A stretch of DNA of 64,000 bases from Marisimplicoccus sp038147335 (GTDB lineage Bacteria > Bacteroidota > Bacteroidia > Flavobacteriales > Flavobacteriaceae): positions 1-64,000 of the forward strand of contig JAYQTK010000003.1 of assembly GCA_038147335.1 (NCBI GenBank), given 5' to 3'. The translations under genes and the position numbers were made by a program. The notes below the pieces were generated by a model. The model saw only the letters and a program-made list of their open reading frames with translations. It did no database searches and was not told the DNA's origin. Below, piece after piece: positions 1-7,571 of this stretch. Position 1 is the first letter of the stretch. The number at the start of each line of letters is the position of its first letter.

Positions 1-736
1 CAAGTGACTCCTTAATATCGTTTAGAGGAAATTTAGATGAAAATGGCATAATATTATTCCTAGTTTCTTCAATTGCTGAGTGAAGAGACAGTGCAAGGTT
101 TACCTTAAGGTTTTCATCAGCTAGTTTTTTAATCATCTTAGGTATACCAGATGTTGAAACAACAATTCTTTTTTGAGAGATATTTAATCCTTTATCAGAG
201 GAAATCTTTTCAATAGATTTAACTAGATTATTATAGTTCATTAATGGTTCGCCCATTCCCATAAATACAATATTTGATAGCGGGCGGTTAAAATATTGCA
301 GACTTTGATTATTAATAGTGACAACTTGATCATAAATCTCATCAGGATTTAGATTTCTCATTCTCTTAAGTTTTGATGTTGCACAGAACTTACAGTCAAG
401 ACTACATCCAACTTGAGAAGATACACAGGCAGTAGTTCTATCATCAGTTGGAATTAAAACTGATTCAACCGTATAATCATCAAATAATTTAACTGCGTTT
501 TTAATTGTTCCATCTGAGCTTTTTTGAATCTTATCAACTTCAATATGGTTGATTACAAAATTTTCATCAAGCATAAGCCTTAAGTCTTTTGAAATATTTG
601 TCATATTATCAAATGTATGTGAGGACTTTTTCCATATCCATTCATAAACTTGTTTACCTCTATAACTATCAAAACCTTTTTTTACAAAGAACTCACAAAG
701 CTCATCCTCACTAAGACTTCTAATATCAATTTTCAT
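1..736 (-). CDS. rlmN: Dual-specificity 23S rRNA/tRNA adenine-C2 methyltransferase RlmN (partial, C-terminus off the window)
   Basis: Radical-SAM enzyme that methylates C2 of A2503 in 23S rRNA and A37 in some tRNAs. The readable 245 N-terminal residues contain the radical-SAM cysteine cluster CSLDCKFC (C111, C115, C118), the GMGEPLMN stretch that follows it in RlmN, and the ALSLH segment. The protein starts MKIDIRSLSEDEL from the ATG at 736 and runs off the left edge, so the C-terminal catalytic Cys is not visible. It is divergent from the short-chain dehydrogenase gene at 777, with 40 bp between them. Family assignment is secure; the truncation is only the window edge. Confidence 0.95.
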   Translation of the reverse strand, partial: MKIDIRSLSEDELCEFFVKKGFDSYRGKQVYEWIWKKSSHTFDNMTNISKDLRLMLDENFVINHIEVDKIQKSSDGTIKNAVKLFDDYTVESVLIPTDDRTTACVSSQVGCSLDCKFCATSKLKRMRNLNPDEIYDQVVTINNQSLQYFNRPLSNIVFMGMGEPLMNYNNLVKSIEKISSDKGLNISQKRIVVSTSGIPKMIKKLADENLKVNLALSLHSAIEETRNNIMPFSSKFPLNDIKESL

Positions 737-763
737 TTCGAGGGTAAAATTAAACTAATTAGT

Positions 764-771
764 TAGATTTG
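764..771 (+). promoter_or_regulatory. TAnnTTTG promoter box upstream of the SDR gene
   Basis: TAGATTTG matches the Bacteroidota -7 consensus TAnnTTTG and ends 5 nt before the ATG at 777, so the transcript would have almost no 5' untranslated region. No convincing -33 TTG is seen at the usual distance. Confidence 0.5.
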
Positions 772-776
772 CAGAT

Positions 777-1574
777 ATGAAAAATTCTTATGCCCTTATA
801 ACAGGTGCAACATCAGGAATAGGACTCGAGATTTCAAAAGATCTTGCAAGAAGAGGTTTTAATTTAATATTAGTTGCAAGAACAATAGAAAAACTAGTTC
901 AAACATCAAATGATTTGAGTCAAGAATTTAATATAAAGTGTGATTATTTCTCCTCTGATTTAACATTGATTGATTCACCTGATGAAATTTATCAGTTTAC
1001 TAATAAAAAAAAATATAAAATAGATATACTGGTCAACAATGCTGGATATGCATTACCAAATGCTTTTCATAAAAATACAATGGAGGATGAAGAAAAATGT
1101 CTTAGAGTTTTAGGCACTTCTGTTATTGCACTTACAAAAAAATACATAAATGATATGATCTCAAATGGGGGAGGCAAAATTATGATTGTCTCATCAGTAG
1201 CTGCATTTGCACCTGCTTCGTCTCTTCAATCTCTATATGGTCCTGTTAAAACCTTCATGAATAGATTTAGTGAATCATTAAGTTTTTACAATAAATATGG
1301 AATTACCTCAACTGCAGTTTGCCCAGGATATACTGTAACAAATTTTCATACAGCAAGTGGTGTTCAAGCAGAGATGGACAGCGTTCCTGGTTTTCTTAAA
1401 AAAAGTGCAAAAAGGATTGCAGAAGAGGGAGTAGCTGCAATGATGAGGGGTAAGAAAGTATCTGTTCCAACAAAAACGTGGAAAATAATTGTATTCTTAT
1501 TAAAAATTATACCACATTCTGTTTTTAGATTGGTAAGTGGGTTATTAGCTCCTGGAAGATATAATGAGGTTTAA
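777..1574 (+). CDS. Short-chain dehydrogenase/reductase (classical SDR)
   Basis: NAD(P)-dependent oxidoreductase of 265 aa. It has the Rossmann motif TGATSGIG (residues 9-16), the NNAG motif (87-90), a catalytic Ser near 140, and the YGPVK catalytic Tyr154/Lys158 pair. The length and long C-terminal tail resemble the DltE/YqjQ-like subgroup of unknown substrate. A TAGATTTG box sits just upstream. Its stop overlaps by 4 bp the stop of the convergent SDR gene on the other strand. The substrate cannot be inferred from sequence or neighbours. Confidence 0.85.
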   Translation: MKNSYALITGATSGIGLEISKDLARRGFNLILVARTIEKLVQTSNDLSQEFNIKCDYFSSDLTLIDSPDEIYQFTNKKKYKIDILVNNAGYALPNAFHKNTMEDEEKCLRVLGTSVIALTKKYINDMISNGGGKIMIVSSVAAFAPASSLQSLYGPVKTFMNRFSESLSFYNKYGITSTAVCPGYTVTNFHTASGVQAEMDSVPGFLKKSAKRIAEEGVAAMMRGKKVSVPTKTWKIIVFLLKIIPHSVFRLVSGLLAPGRYNEV

Positions 1575-2356
1575 TAAGATTTTAAAAGCCCACCGTCAAT
1601 TGGGATTGAAGCCCCATTAATATATGCGGCTTTATCTGAGCTAAGAAAAGAAACAAGATATCCGTATTCATCAGTCTTTCCTAATCTGTTAGCTGGGACT
1701 AAAGATTTCATTTTTTCTAAAACCTCATCCTCAGATATATTCAAAGATTTTGATTTTTCTTTGTTTAACTCTTTAATCCTTTGAGTATCAAAGTAACCTG
1801 TTAAAATAGAATTTATAGTAATTCCATCTTTACCAATATCAACTGATAGACTTTTTGCCCAAGCCACTACTGCAGATCTAATACTATTTGATAAAACAAG
1901 ATAATTAAGAGGTTCCTTTACGGAAACTGATGTAACATTTATAACTCTACCCCATTTATTTTTTTGCATTTGAGGAACAACTAATGATGTTGTATAAACA
2001 ACACATTTAAATAATAAATCAAAAGCCTCTTGATATGATTCAATATCTTTAGATAATGAATTACCCGCAGGAGGTCCTTGAGTATTATTTACTAGAATAT
2101 CTATACTATTAGTTGATAGATAGTTTGTTATTGTAGATTTAAATTTTTCAAAATTTGAAAAATCAACTAATAAATATTCATGATCTTGATAATTATTTTT
2201 TGGAAGTTCATTAATAATTTCTTCAAGCTTATTTTTATCTCTTGCCATTAAACAAACACTTGCACCAGATTCTGCAAGCTGTCTTGCAATTCCAAGACCA
2301 ATTCCCTTGCTGCTTCCTCCTACCAGTGCTTTTTTTCCACTTAAATCTATTTTCAT
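1571..2356 (-). CDS. Atypical SDR-family protein lacking the YxxxK catalytic pair
   Basis: A 261-aa Rossmann-fold protein with the cofactor motif GGSSKGIG (13-20), the NNTQG version of the NNAG motif (about 90-94), and the C-terminal IPIDGG end typical of FabG-like SDRs. Where classical SDRs have YxxxK it reads SNSIR (156-160), so Tyr becomes Ser and Lys becomes Arg. I recall an SDR subfamily with an LSNxxR sequence here, so this may be a family trait rather than damage. It overlaps the cupin gene by 4 bp (ATGA), implying co-transcription from the cupin start. The reaction is unknown, and a non-reductase role is possible. Confidence 0.8.
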   Translation of the reverse strand: MKIDLSGKKALVGGSSKGIGLGIARQLAESGASVCLMARDKNKLEEIINELPKNNYQDHEYLLVDFSNFEKFKSTITNYLSTNSIDILVNNTQGPPAGNSLSKDIESYQEAFDLLFKCVVYTTSLVVPQMQKNKWGRVINVTSVSVKEPLNYLVLSNSIRSAVVAWAKSLSVDIGKDGITINSILTGYFDTQRIKELNKEKSKSLNISEDEVLEKMKSLVPANRLGKTDEYGYLVSFLSSDKAAYINGASIPIDGGLLKSY

Positions 2357-2664
2357 CCTAAATCATCTCTTTTTGGACTAAAAACGTCCATCAATATACA
2401 ATCAGTTATTGCTTTACCTGAATGAGGGACGTTTGATGGAATCAAAAATGTTGAACCTTTCTTACAAATATTTTTTTCTCCTTGAATTGTGAATTCGAAC
2501 TCACCTTCAATAACATGCATTAATTGTTCATTTACATGATTATGTTCTTGTAGACTTGCTCCTTTTTCTATCTCCCAATAAACCCATGTAAAATCTGAGC
2601 CATGGATAATTCTACCTTTAAATCCAGGCATTACCTCAACTGATTTAATTTCTTTTATATCCAT
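2353..2664 (-). CDS. Small single-domain cupin protein
   Basis: A 103-aa cupin. Motif 1 is visible as H41, H43 and E46 within GASLQEHNHVNEQ, followed by EGE at 53-55; motif 2 has P76 and H81 (IPSNVPH). These residues normally bind a divalent metal. Small cupins of this kind act as dioxygenases, isomerases or ligand-binding regulators, and sequence alone does not decide. It is the first gene of a two-gene unit with the atypical SDR (4-bp overlap), so both may act on the same small molecule. Confidence 0.8.
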   Translation of the reverse strand: MDIKEIKSVEVMPGFKGRIIHGSDFTWVYWEIEKGASLQEHNHVNEQLMHVIEGEFEFTIQGEKNICKKGSTFLIPSNVPHSGKAITDCILMDVFSPKRDDLG

Positions 2665-2922
2665 TTTTAAATTATTGTTTCAATTTACAAAGTTTATTAC
2701 TAAATAATACCCAGCATAAAAAACATTAGCATCATAACCAAAATTATAATTATAAAGCTTAACAATATTCTTTTAGCAATCTTAACAGCTATACTATTTT
2801 TACCTCTTTCCTTAATAATCTTTTATCGTATTATTTTTTAAATTAAACAAAAATTCTAATTTTATAAACATCTAAAAAGAATCAACATCTCTTTTTAATA
2901 AACATTACTTAAAAATTTATTT
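2665..2922. other. Divergent intergenic region (258 bp), largest gap in the window
   Basis: Lies between the cupin gene (minus) and the SSS symporter gene (plus). It must hold promoters for both. TAATTTTA near 2857-2864 is a near match to TAnnTTTG for the symporter. The minus strand carries a short hydrophobic reading frame without ATG, listed separately. No RNA gene or strong hairpin was recognised. Confidence 0.5.
2700..2819 (-). other. Possible tiny single-span membrane protein without an ATG start
   Basis: An open frame of up to 39 codons ends in TAG at 2700-2702. Its C-terminal part, read from the codon at 2777, is AKRILLSFIIIILVMMLMFF followed by MLGII: a basic segment then about 20 hydrophobic residues, the shape of a one-span membrane protein. 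There is no ATG before the hydrophobic core. Candidate starts are ATT (2816 or 2819) or TTG (2765). A purine-rich stretch, AAGGAAAGAGG, lies early in the frame. It may be a real small protein, a decayed remnant, or chance in AT-rich DNA. Confidence 0.3.
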
Positions 2923-4611
2923 ATGAGCGGAAGTTTTGAATTGATAGACTATTTAATTTTTGGTCTATATGCTGTTACAATCTTATCTATAGGATTGTGG
3001 GTTTCAAGAGACAAAAAGGGTAAACAGAAAAATGCTGAAGATTATTTTTTAGCTAGTAAGTCTCTGCCATGGTGGGCAGTAGGTGCATCTTTAATTGCAG
3101 CAAACATTTCTGCCGAGCAATTTATTGGAATGTCTGGATCAGGTTTTGCTCTAGGGTTAGCGATAGCATCTTATGAATGGATGGCTGCAATAACATTATT
3201 AGTTGTTGGAAAATATTTTCTTCCAATTTTTATTGAAAAGGGGCTTTATACTATACCTGAGTTTATTGAAAAAAGATTCAGCACTAATTTAAAAACTATA
3301 CTTGCTGTGTTTTGGATAGCACTTTTTGTGTTTGTTAACCTTACGACAGTTTTATTTCTAGGAGGTAAAGCATTAGACACTATTGTAGGTGTTGGTGATG
3401 GGTCAATTATATTAAATAGTATAATTGGATTAAGTTTATTTGCACTTGCATATTCTCTATGGGGAGGACTTGCTTCAGTAGCTTGGACAGATGTAATTCA
3501 AGTGGTAATCCTAATTTTTGGTGGACTTTTAATGACCTATTTTGCACTTACCAATGTAACAGATTCAGGAGGAGTTATTGATGGATTAAAGTATGTATTT
3601 GAAAAAGCACCTGAAAGATTTTCAATGATATTATCAAAAGGTGAAATAATCACCCCTAACGGAAGAGACGCATGGTTTGATCTTCCAGGTATTGCAGTTT
3701 TAATTGGTGGAATGTGGGTTGCAAACCTATATTATTGGGGTTTTAACCAATATATTATTCAAAGAACTTTGGCTGCGAAGAGTTTAGCAGAAGGTCAAAA
3801 AGGTATTGCTTTTGCTGCATTTTTAAAATTGATTATTCCTGTAATCGTTGTTTTACCTGGCATTATTGCTTATGTAATGAATTTAGATGATACAGGAATG
3901 CTTACTGCAGCTTCAGTTGATCCAGGTTTTATATATTCAGACGGCAGCTTTGCAAATGACAATGCCGCTCCATGGTTAATTAAGAATTTCATTCCTGCTG
4001 GAGTTAAAGGTTTGATTCTTGCAGCTTTAGCTGCAGCTATTGTATCATCTTTAGCTTCAATGCTTAATTCAACTTCAACTATTTTCACAATGGATATATA
4101 TAAATCTCATTTCAATAAAAACGCATCTGATGCTAAAATGGTAACTGTTGGAAGAATAACTGTTGTTGTTGCTCTAATTATTGCAATATTAATTGCACCA
4201 CAACTTGAAGGTCTTGGTCAGGTATTTATTTTTATTCAAGAATATACAGGAGTTGTTAGCCCAGGAATTTTAGCAGTATTTTTAATGGGATTATTCTACA
4301 AAAAAGCGACAAATAACGCTGCAATTTGGGGAGCAATGTTATCGATTCCTATTGCAATGTATTTTAAAGTTGCTCCAAAAGGCTGGAGTGATGCATCTAT
4401 TTTTATAGATCTTCCATTTATGCACCAAATGGGGTATACCTGTATTGCTACTATTGCAGTTATTGCAATAATCAGTTATTTGGAGGGTAATAATGACGAT
4501 CCAAAAGGAATAAATCTTACGAAAAAATTATTCTCAACAGATAGCACTTTCAACATTGCAGCATTTGGAGTTTTACTTATAACAGCCTTCTTATACGCAA
4601 TGTTTTGGTAA
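2923..4611 (+). CDS. Sodium:solute symporter (SSS/SLC5 family)
   Basis: A 562-aa polytopic membrane protein of the SSS family, importing a sugar, polyol or organic solute with Na+. Visible family features are the N-terminal YFLASKSLPWWAVGASLIA segment, IGMSGSGFALGLAIA, and the NQYIIQRTLAAKS sequence after a central loop, with roughly 14 hydrophobic segments. The length is normal for SGLT-type bacterial members. It is convergent with a sugar-porter MFS gene 8 bp away, so two sugar-type carriers sit together. The substrate cannot be read from sequence. Confidence 0.9.
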   Translation: MSGSFELIDYLIFGLYAVTILSIGLWVSRDKKGKQKNAEDYFLASKSLPWWAVGASLIAANISAEQFIGMSGSGFALGLAIASYEWMAAITLLVVGKYFLPIFIEKGLYTIPEFIEKRFSTNLKTILAVFWIALFVFVNLTTVLFLGGKALDTIVGVGDGSIILNSIIGLSLFALAYSLWGGLASVAWTDVIQVVILIFGGLLMTYFALTNVTDSGGVIDGLKYVFEKAPERFSMILSKGEIITPNGRDAWFDLPGIAVLIGGMWVANLYYWGFNQYIIQRTLAAKSLAEGQKGIAFAAFLKLIIPVIVVLPGIIAYVMNLDDTGMLTAASVDPGFIYSDGSFANDNAAPWLIKNFIPAGVKGLILAALAAAIVSSLASMLNSTSTIFTMDIYKSHFNKNASDAKMVTVGRITVVVALIIAILIAPQLEGLGQVFIFIQEYTGVVSPGILAVFLMGLFYKKATNNAAIWGAMLSIPIAMYFKVAPKGWSDASIFIDLPFMHQMGYTCIATIAVIAIISYLEGNNDDPKGINLTKKLFSTDSTFNIAAFGVLLITAFLYAMFW

Positions 4612-4619
4612 AATAAGAT

Positions 4620-5942
4620 TTAGTTTTTAATTAATTTCTTACTAAGATCTTCTAATGATACACCCTTAGTTTCTGGCATTATAAAATGTGTAAACATTAG
4701 TTGTAATACCATCATAAATGCAAAAAATCCAAATACAATTCCAGGCCCTATGGACCCAAAAAGGAATGGAATTAATGATGGAATAATTGCTGCTAAAACC
4801 CAGTGAGTAGAAATTCCAAAAGACTGTCCATAACTTCTAATATGGTTAGGGAATATCTCTGATATATATACCCAGATTATAGCTCCCTGTCCAATTGCAT
4901 GCGATGCAATAAATAAAAAAAGAAAAATTGGAAGTACGACACCACCCCATTCTAAAATGAATGAAAGACTTATTAGTGTAAGTGAAATTATGTATCCAAT
5001 TGACCCAATATACATAAGGCTTCTTCTCCCTAACTTATCAATTAATGAGATTCCTACATAAGTAAAAATAACATTTGTAAGACCTATACCAACACTATTT
5101 AACAAGGCTGCACTTTGTCCTAAACCACCAGCTTCAAATATTCTAGGCGCATAATATAAAAATGCATTTATACCTGAGAACTGGTTAAATGCAGCTACTA
5201 AAAAAGCAAGCATTAAAATAAAACTGTACTTTTTTTGAAATATTGATTCTGACTTTAAACTTGTCTCATTATCTTTTTTAATTTCAATAATTAACTCATC
5301 AGCATCACTTTGTGAGTAAGCAGCTCTTATGATGTCTTCTGCTTCTTTTTGTTGACCATTTAGATAAAGCCATCTTGGACTTTTAGGTATTGATAGCACA
5401 AGTATAGTATATAGTAATGCAGGAATTGCTTCAACACCCATCATATATCTCCAGTCATTATCTCCAATTCCAGTTAATAGGTAGTTTGATAGAAATGCAA
5501 TTAATATTCCACTTACTAGATTAAACTGATATAGACCAACTAGCCTACCTCTGTTTTTTGCTGGAGCAATTTCTGATATATAAGCTGGTGCTGCTATTCC
5601 AGAAATCCCTACACCTACCCCTCCTAGAAATCTAAATAAAGCAAAAGTAATTGGGTCATTAGCTAATGCTGAACCTATTGCAGAAAGTGTATAGAAGATT
5701 CCAATCCAAAGTAAAGTTTTCTTTCTACCTATTTTTCTAGTTGGTATACCACCAAAAATAGCACCTACAACAGTTCCCCATAGTGCCATTGCCATTACAA
5801 CACTCCCATGAAAAATATCAGTTGAGTTCCAAAGCTCCTGAAGTTTTTGATCAGCACCTGATATTACAACTGTATCAAACCCAAAAAGAAAACCTGCTAA
5901 AGCAGCAGTTAAAGACCACTTTGTTAATTTGTTCACACTCAA
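4620..5942 (-). CDS. Sugar porter family MFS transporter
   Basis: A 440-aa twelve-helix major facilitator protein with the sugar-porter signatures: GRKKTLLW after TM2-3, PKSPRWLYLNG (a variant of PESPRWL) before the central loop, DKLGRRSLMYIG, and the C-terminal PETKGVSLEDL. Members are usually H+/sugar symporters or facilitators in the inner membrane. It lies 46 bp downstream of the four-tRNA cluster on the same strand, in a place where Flavobacteriia often have tuf. Sugar specificity is unknown. Confidence 0.92.
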   Translation of the reverse strand: MSVNKLTKWSLTAALAGFLFGFDTVVISGADQKLQELWNSTDIFHGSVVMAMALWGTVVGAIFGGIPTRKIGRKKTLLWIGIFYTLSAIGSALANDPITFALFRFLGGVGVGISGIAAPAYISEIAPAKNRGRLVGLYQFNLVSGILIAFLSNYLLTGIGDNDWRYMMGVEAIPALLYTILVLSIPKSPRWLYLNGQQKEAEDIIRAAYSQSDADELIIEIKKDNETSLKSESIFQKKYSFILMLAFLVAAFNQFSGINAFLYYAPRIFEAGGLGQSAALLNSVGIGLTNVIFTYVGISLIDKLGRRSLMYIGSIGYIISLTLISLSFILEWGGVVLPIFLFLFIASHAIGQGAIIWVYISEIFPNHIRSYGQSFGISTHWVLAAIIPSLIPFLFGSIGPGIVFGFFAFMMVLQLMFTHFIMPETKGVSLEDLSKKLIKN

Positions 5943-5988
5943 ATATAAAAAAATGAAATATTAATTGGTAAGACAGGTTTAAAAGATG

Positions 5989-6060
5989 AGCCAATACCGA
6001 GATTTGAACTCGGGACCTTTTCCTTACCAAGGAAACGCTCTACCCCTGAGCTATATCGGC
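5989..6060 (-). tRNA. tRNA-Thr(GGT)
   Basis: The reverse complement folds as a cloverleaf: acceptor GCCGATA/TATTGGC (one G-T pair), D arm GCTCAGGGGTAGAGC, anticodon stem-loop TTTCC-TTGGTAA-GGAAA with anticodon GGT, and T arm with GTTCAAATC. The discriminator is T and CCA is not encoded. Last gene of a four-tRNA cluster transcribed on the minus strand. Confidence 0.95.
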
Positions 6061-6069
6061 AAAAAGTAG

Positions 6070-6142
6070 AGCGGGAGACGAGGGTCGAACTCGCGACATT
6101 CAGCTTGGAAGGCTGACGCTCTACCAACTGAGCTACTCCCGC
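6070..6142 (-). tRNA. tRNA-Gly(TCC)
   Basis: Cloverleaf on the minus strand: acceptor GCGGGAG/CTCCCGC, D arm GCTCAGTTGGTAGAGC, anticodon stem-loop TCAGC-CTTCCAA-GCTGA with anticodon TCC, and T arm with GTTCGACCC. The discriminator is T and CCA is not encoded. Confidence 0.95.
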
Positions 6143-6150
6143 TTAATATG

Positions 6151-6232
6151 TGGGGAGAGCAGGATTCGAACCTACGAAGGCGAAGCCAACAGTTTTACAG
6201 ACTGCTCTCGTTGACCGCTTGAGTATCTCCCC
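6151..6232 (-). tRNA. tRNA-Tyr(GTA)
   Basis: Class II tRNA on the minus strand with a long variable arm. Acceptor GGGGAGA pairs with TCTCCCC, the anticodon loop CTGTAAA carries GTA, and the T arm contains GTTCGAATC. The discriminator is A, as expected for Tyr. Third in transcription terms between Thr(TGT) and Gly(TCC) is the usual Bacteroidota order. Confidence 0.95.
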
Positions 6233-6250
6233 AATTTCAAAATTTCAAAG

Positions 6251-6324
6251 AGCCGATAGAGGGACTCGAACCCACGACCTGCTGATTACAAATCAGCTGC
6301 TCTAGCCAGCTGAGCTATATCGGC
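6251..6324 (-). tRNA. tRNA-Thr(TGT)
   Basis: Cloverleaf on the minus strand: acceptor GCCGATA/TATCGGC, D arm GCTCAGCTGGCTAGAGC, anticodon stem-loop GCTGA-TTTGTAA-TCAGC with anticodon TGT, and T arm with GTTCGAGTC. The discriminator is T. It is the first tRNA transcribed after xerC, 72 bp downstream of it. Confidence 0.95.
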
Positions 6325-6396
6325 TTGATATAAAACAGTTGCAAAATAAATGCTTTTTTTGCCTACAACAAAGTAAAAAGAAATAATTTTTAAATA

Positions 6397-7284
6397 TTAT
6401 TTAGCCCTAGGATGTGAGTTCTGGAAGACCTCTTTTATGCGTTCCATGCTAGTATGACTATAGACTTGTGTAGCAGATAAACTTGCATGACCTAGTAGCT
6501 CTTTTACAGAATTAATATCTGCTCCTTCGTTGATTAAATGAGTTGCAAAACTATGCCTTAAAACATGTGGAGCTTTTTTAACTTTAGGTGAAACAAGATT
6601 GAAATATTCGTTTACAGTTCTATAAACAAATTTCTCAGATAACTGCTTTCCATGCTTTGATAAGAATAGAAGATCTAAGTCTAAATTTTTAAAACTCTTA
6701 GATTTTAATTCTTGATAATAGATAATTGATTTCTTTAGCTTAGGAAGAATGGGAATTATCCTTTCTTTATTTCTTTTTCCTATAACTTTTAGGGTAGATG
6801 ATTCAAGATTAACATTTGATGATTTTAGGGAAATAAGCTCAATTCTTCTTACACCAGTAAAATAAAAGAATAAAATTATTGTCTTCTTTAGAGTTCCATT
6901 GTAGTCATTATCAAAATAATCATTATCAAGTAAAGTATTAATCTCTTCTTTTGAGAATGGTACCTGAATCTTTTTTGATTGCTTTAGAGGGGAATGGGCA
7001 ATCAAAGGTGAAGACTTAATAGTATCTGTTTTTATTAGAAATTTATAGAATGATTTTAAACTAGATACCTTTCTATTTATTGTGCGATTAGATATGTTAT
7101 CATTTACCATTTTAACAATCCAAGATCTAATAACTTTGTAATCGATATTTTCCATTTTGGTTTTAATATCAGATTGGATTAAGAAATCATTGAAATTATT
7201 CAAGTCAGTCTTATAAGCGGTAATTGTGTGGTTTGAGTAATTTTTTTCTACTCTAAGGTATTCAATAAACTTTTCAATAAGCAT
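6397..7284 (-). CDS. xerC: Tyrosine recombinase XerC
   Basis: A 295-aa site-specific recombinase that resolves chromosome dimers at dif with a partner Xer protein. The N-terminal SAM-like core-binding domain spans about residues 1-90. The catalytic domain has the family residues Arg146 (TGVRRIEL), His240 and Arg243 (HVLRHSFATHL), His266 (LLGHASL) and nucleophile Tyr275 (QVYSHTS). Its place between rpsU and the Thr-Tyr-Gly-Thr tRNA cluster is the expected Flavobacteriia neighbourhood, which argues for housekeeping XerC rather than an integron or phage integrase. The hpf gene I would expect after xerC is not present. Confidence 0.93.
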   Translation of the reverse strand: MLIEKFIEYLRVEKNYSNHTITAYKTDLNNFNDFLIQSDIKTKMENIDYKVIRSWIVKMVNDNISNRTINRKVSSLKSFYKFLIKTDTIKSSPLIAHSPLKQSKKIQVPFSKEEINTLLDNDYFDNDYNGTLKKTIILFFYFTGVRRIELISLKSSNVNLESSTLKVIGKRNKERIIPILPKLKKSIIYYQELKSKSFKNLDLDLLFLSKHGKQLSEKFVYRTVNEYFNLVSPKVKKAPHVLRHSFATHLINEGADINSVKELLGHASLSATQVYSHTSMERIKEVFQNSHPRAK

Positions 7285-7326
7285 TACACATCTAAATTAC
7301 GATGTATAAAGAAATTATTGAATTAT

Positions 7327-7521
7327 TTAAAGGTTTTCTTGATCTTTAAGTCTTTGAATATGACGAGCTTTAAGAATTTTACTTCTGTGCTCAACTGATG
7401 GCTTAACAAATTGCTTTCTTTCTCTAAGAGATCTCATAACACCCGTTTTATCAAACTTACGTTTGAATCTCTTTAGAGCTTTGTCAATGTTTTCGCCGTC
7501 TTTGATAGGTATAATTAACAT
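7327..7521 (-). CDS. rpsU: 30S ribosomal protein S21
   Basis: A 64-aa basic protein with the S21 pattern: IIPIKDGENIDKALKRFKRK followed by an arginine- and lysine-rich tail (RSLRERKQFVKPS). It binds the platform of the 30S subunit near the anti-Shine-Dalgarno end of 16S rRNA. It is transcribed ahead of xerC, 42 bp away, and a TATATTTG promoter box lies 19 nt upstream of the ATG. Confidence 0.96.
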   Translation of the reverse strand: MLIIPIKDGENIDKALKRFKRKFDKTGVMRSLRERKQFVKPSVEHRSKILKARHIQRLKDQENL

Positions 7522-7540
7522 ATAAAATTAATTTCGCAGG

Positions 7541-7548
7541 CAAATATA
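7541..7548 (-). promoter_or_regulatory. TAnnTTTG promoter box for rpsU
   Basis: On the minus strand this reads TATATTTG, a full match to the Bacteroidota -7 box, 19 nt upstream of the rpsU ATG at 7521. It probably drives rpsU, xerC and perhaps the tRNA cluster. Confidence 0.6.
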
Positions 7549-7571
7549 ACTAATTGTATTAAATAAGCTTA

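Noticed and set aside
5939..6127. Open frame of 62 codons on the minus strand next to the MFS gene
   Set aside because: It runs through tRNA-Thr(GGT) and tRNA-Gly(TCC) and has no protein-like sequence; it is tRNA sequence read as codons.
6233..6250. Tandem 8-bp repeat AATTTCAA between tRNA genes
   Set aside because: Two copies only in AT-rich spacer; no reason to call a functional repeat.
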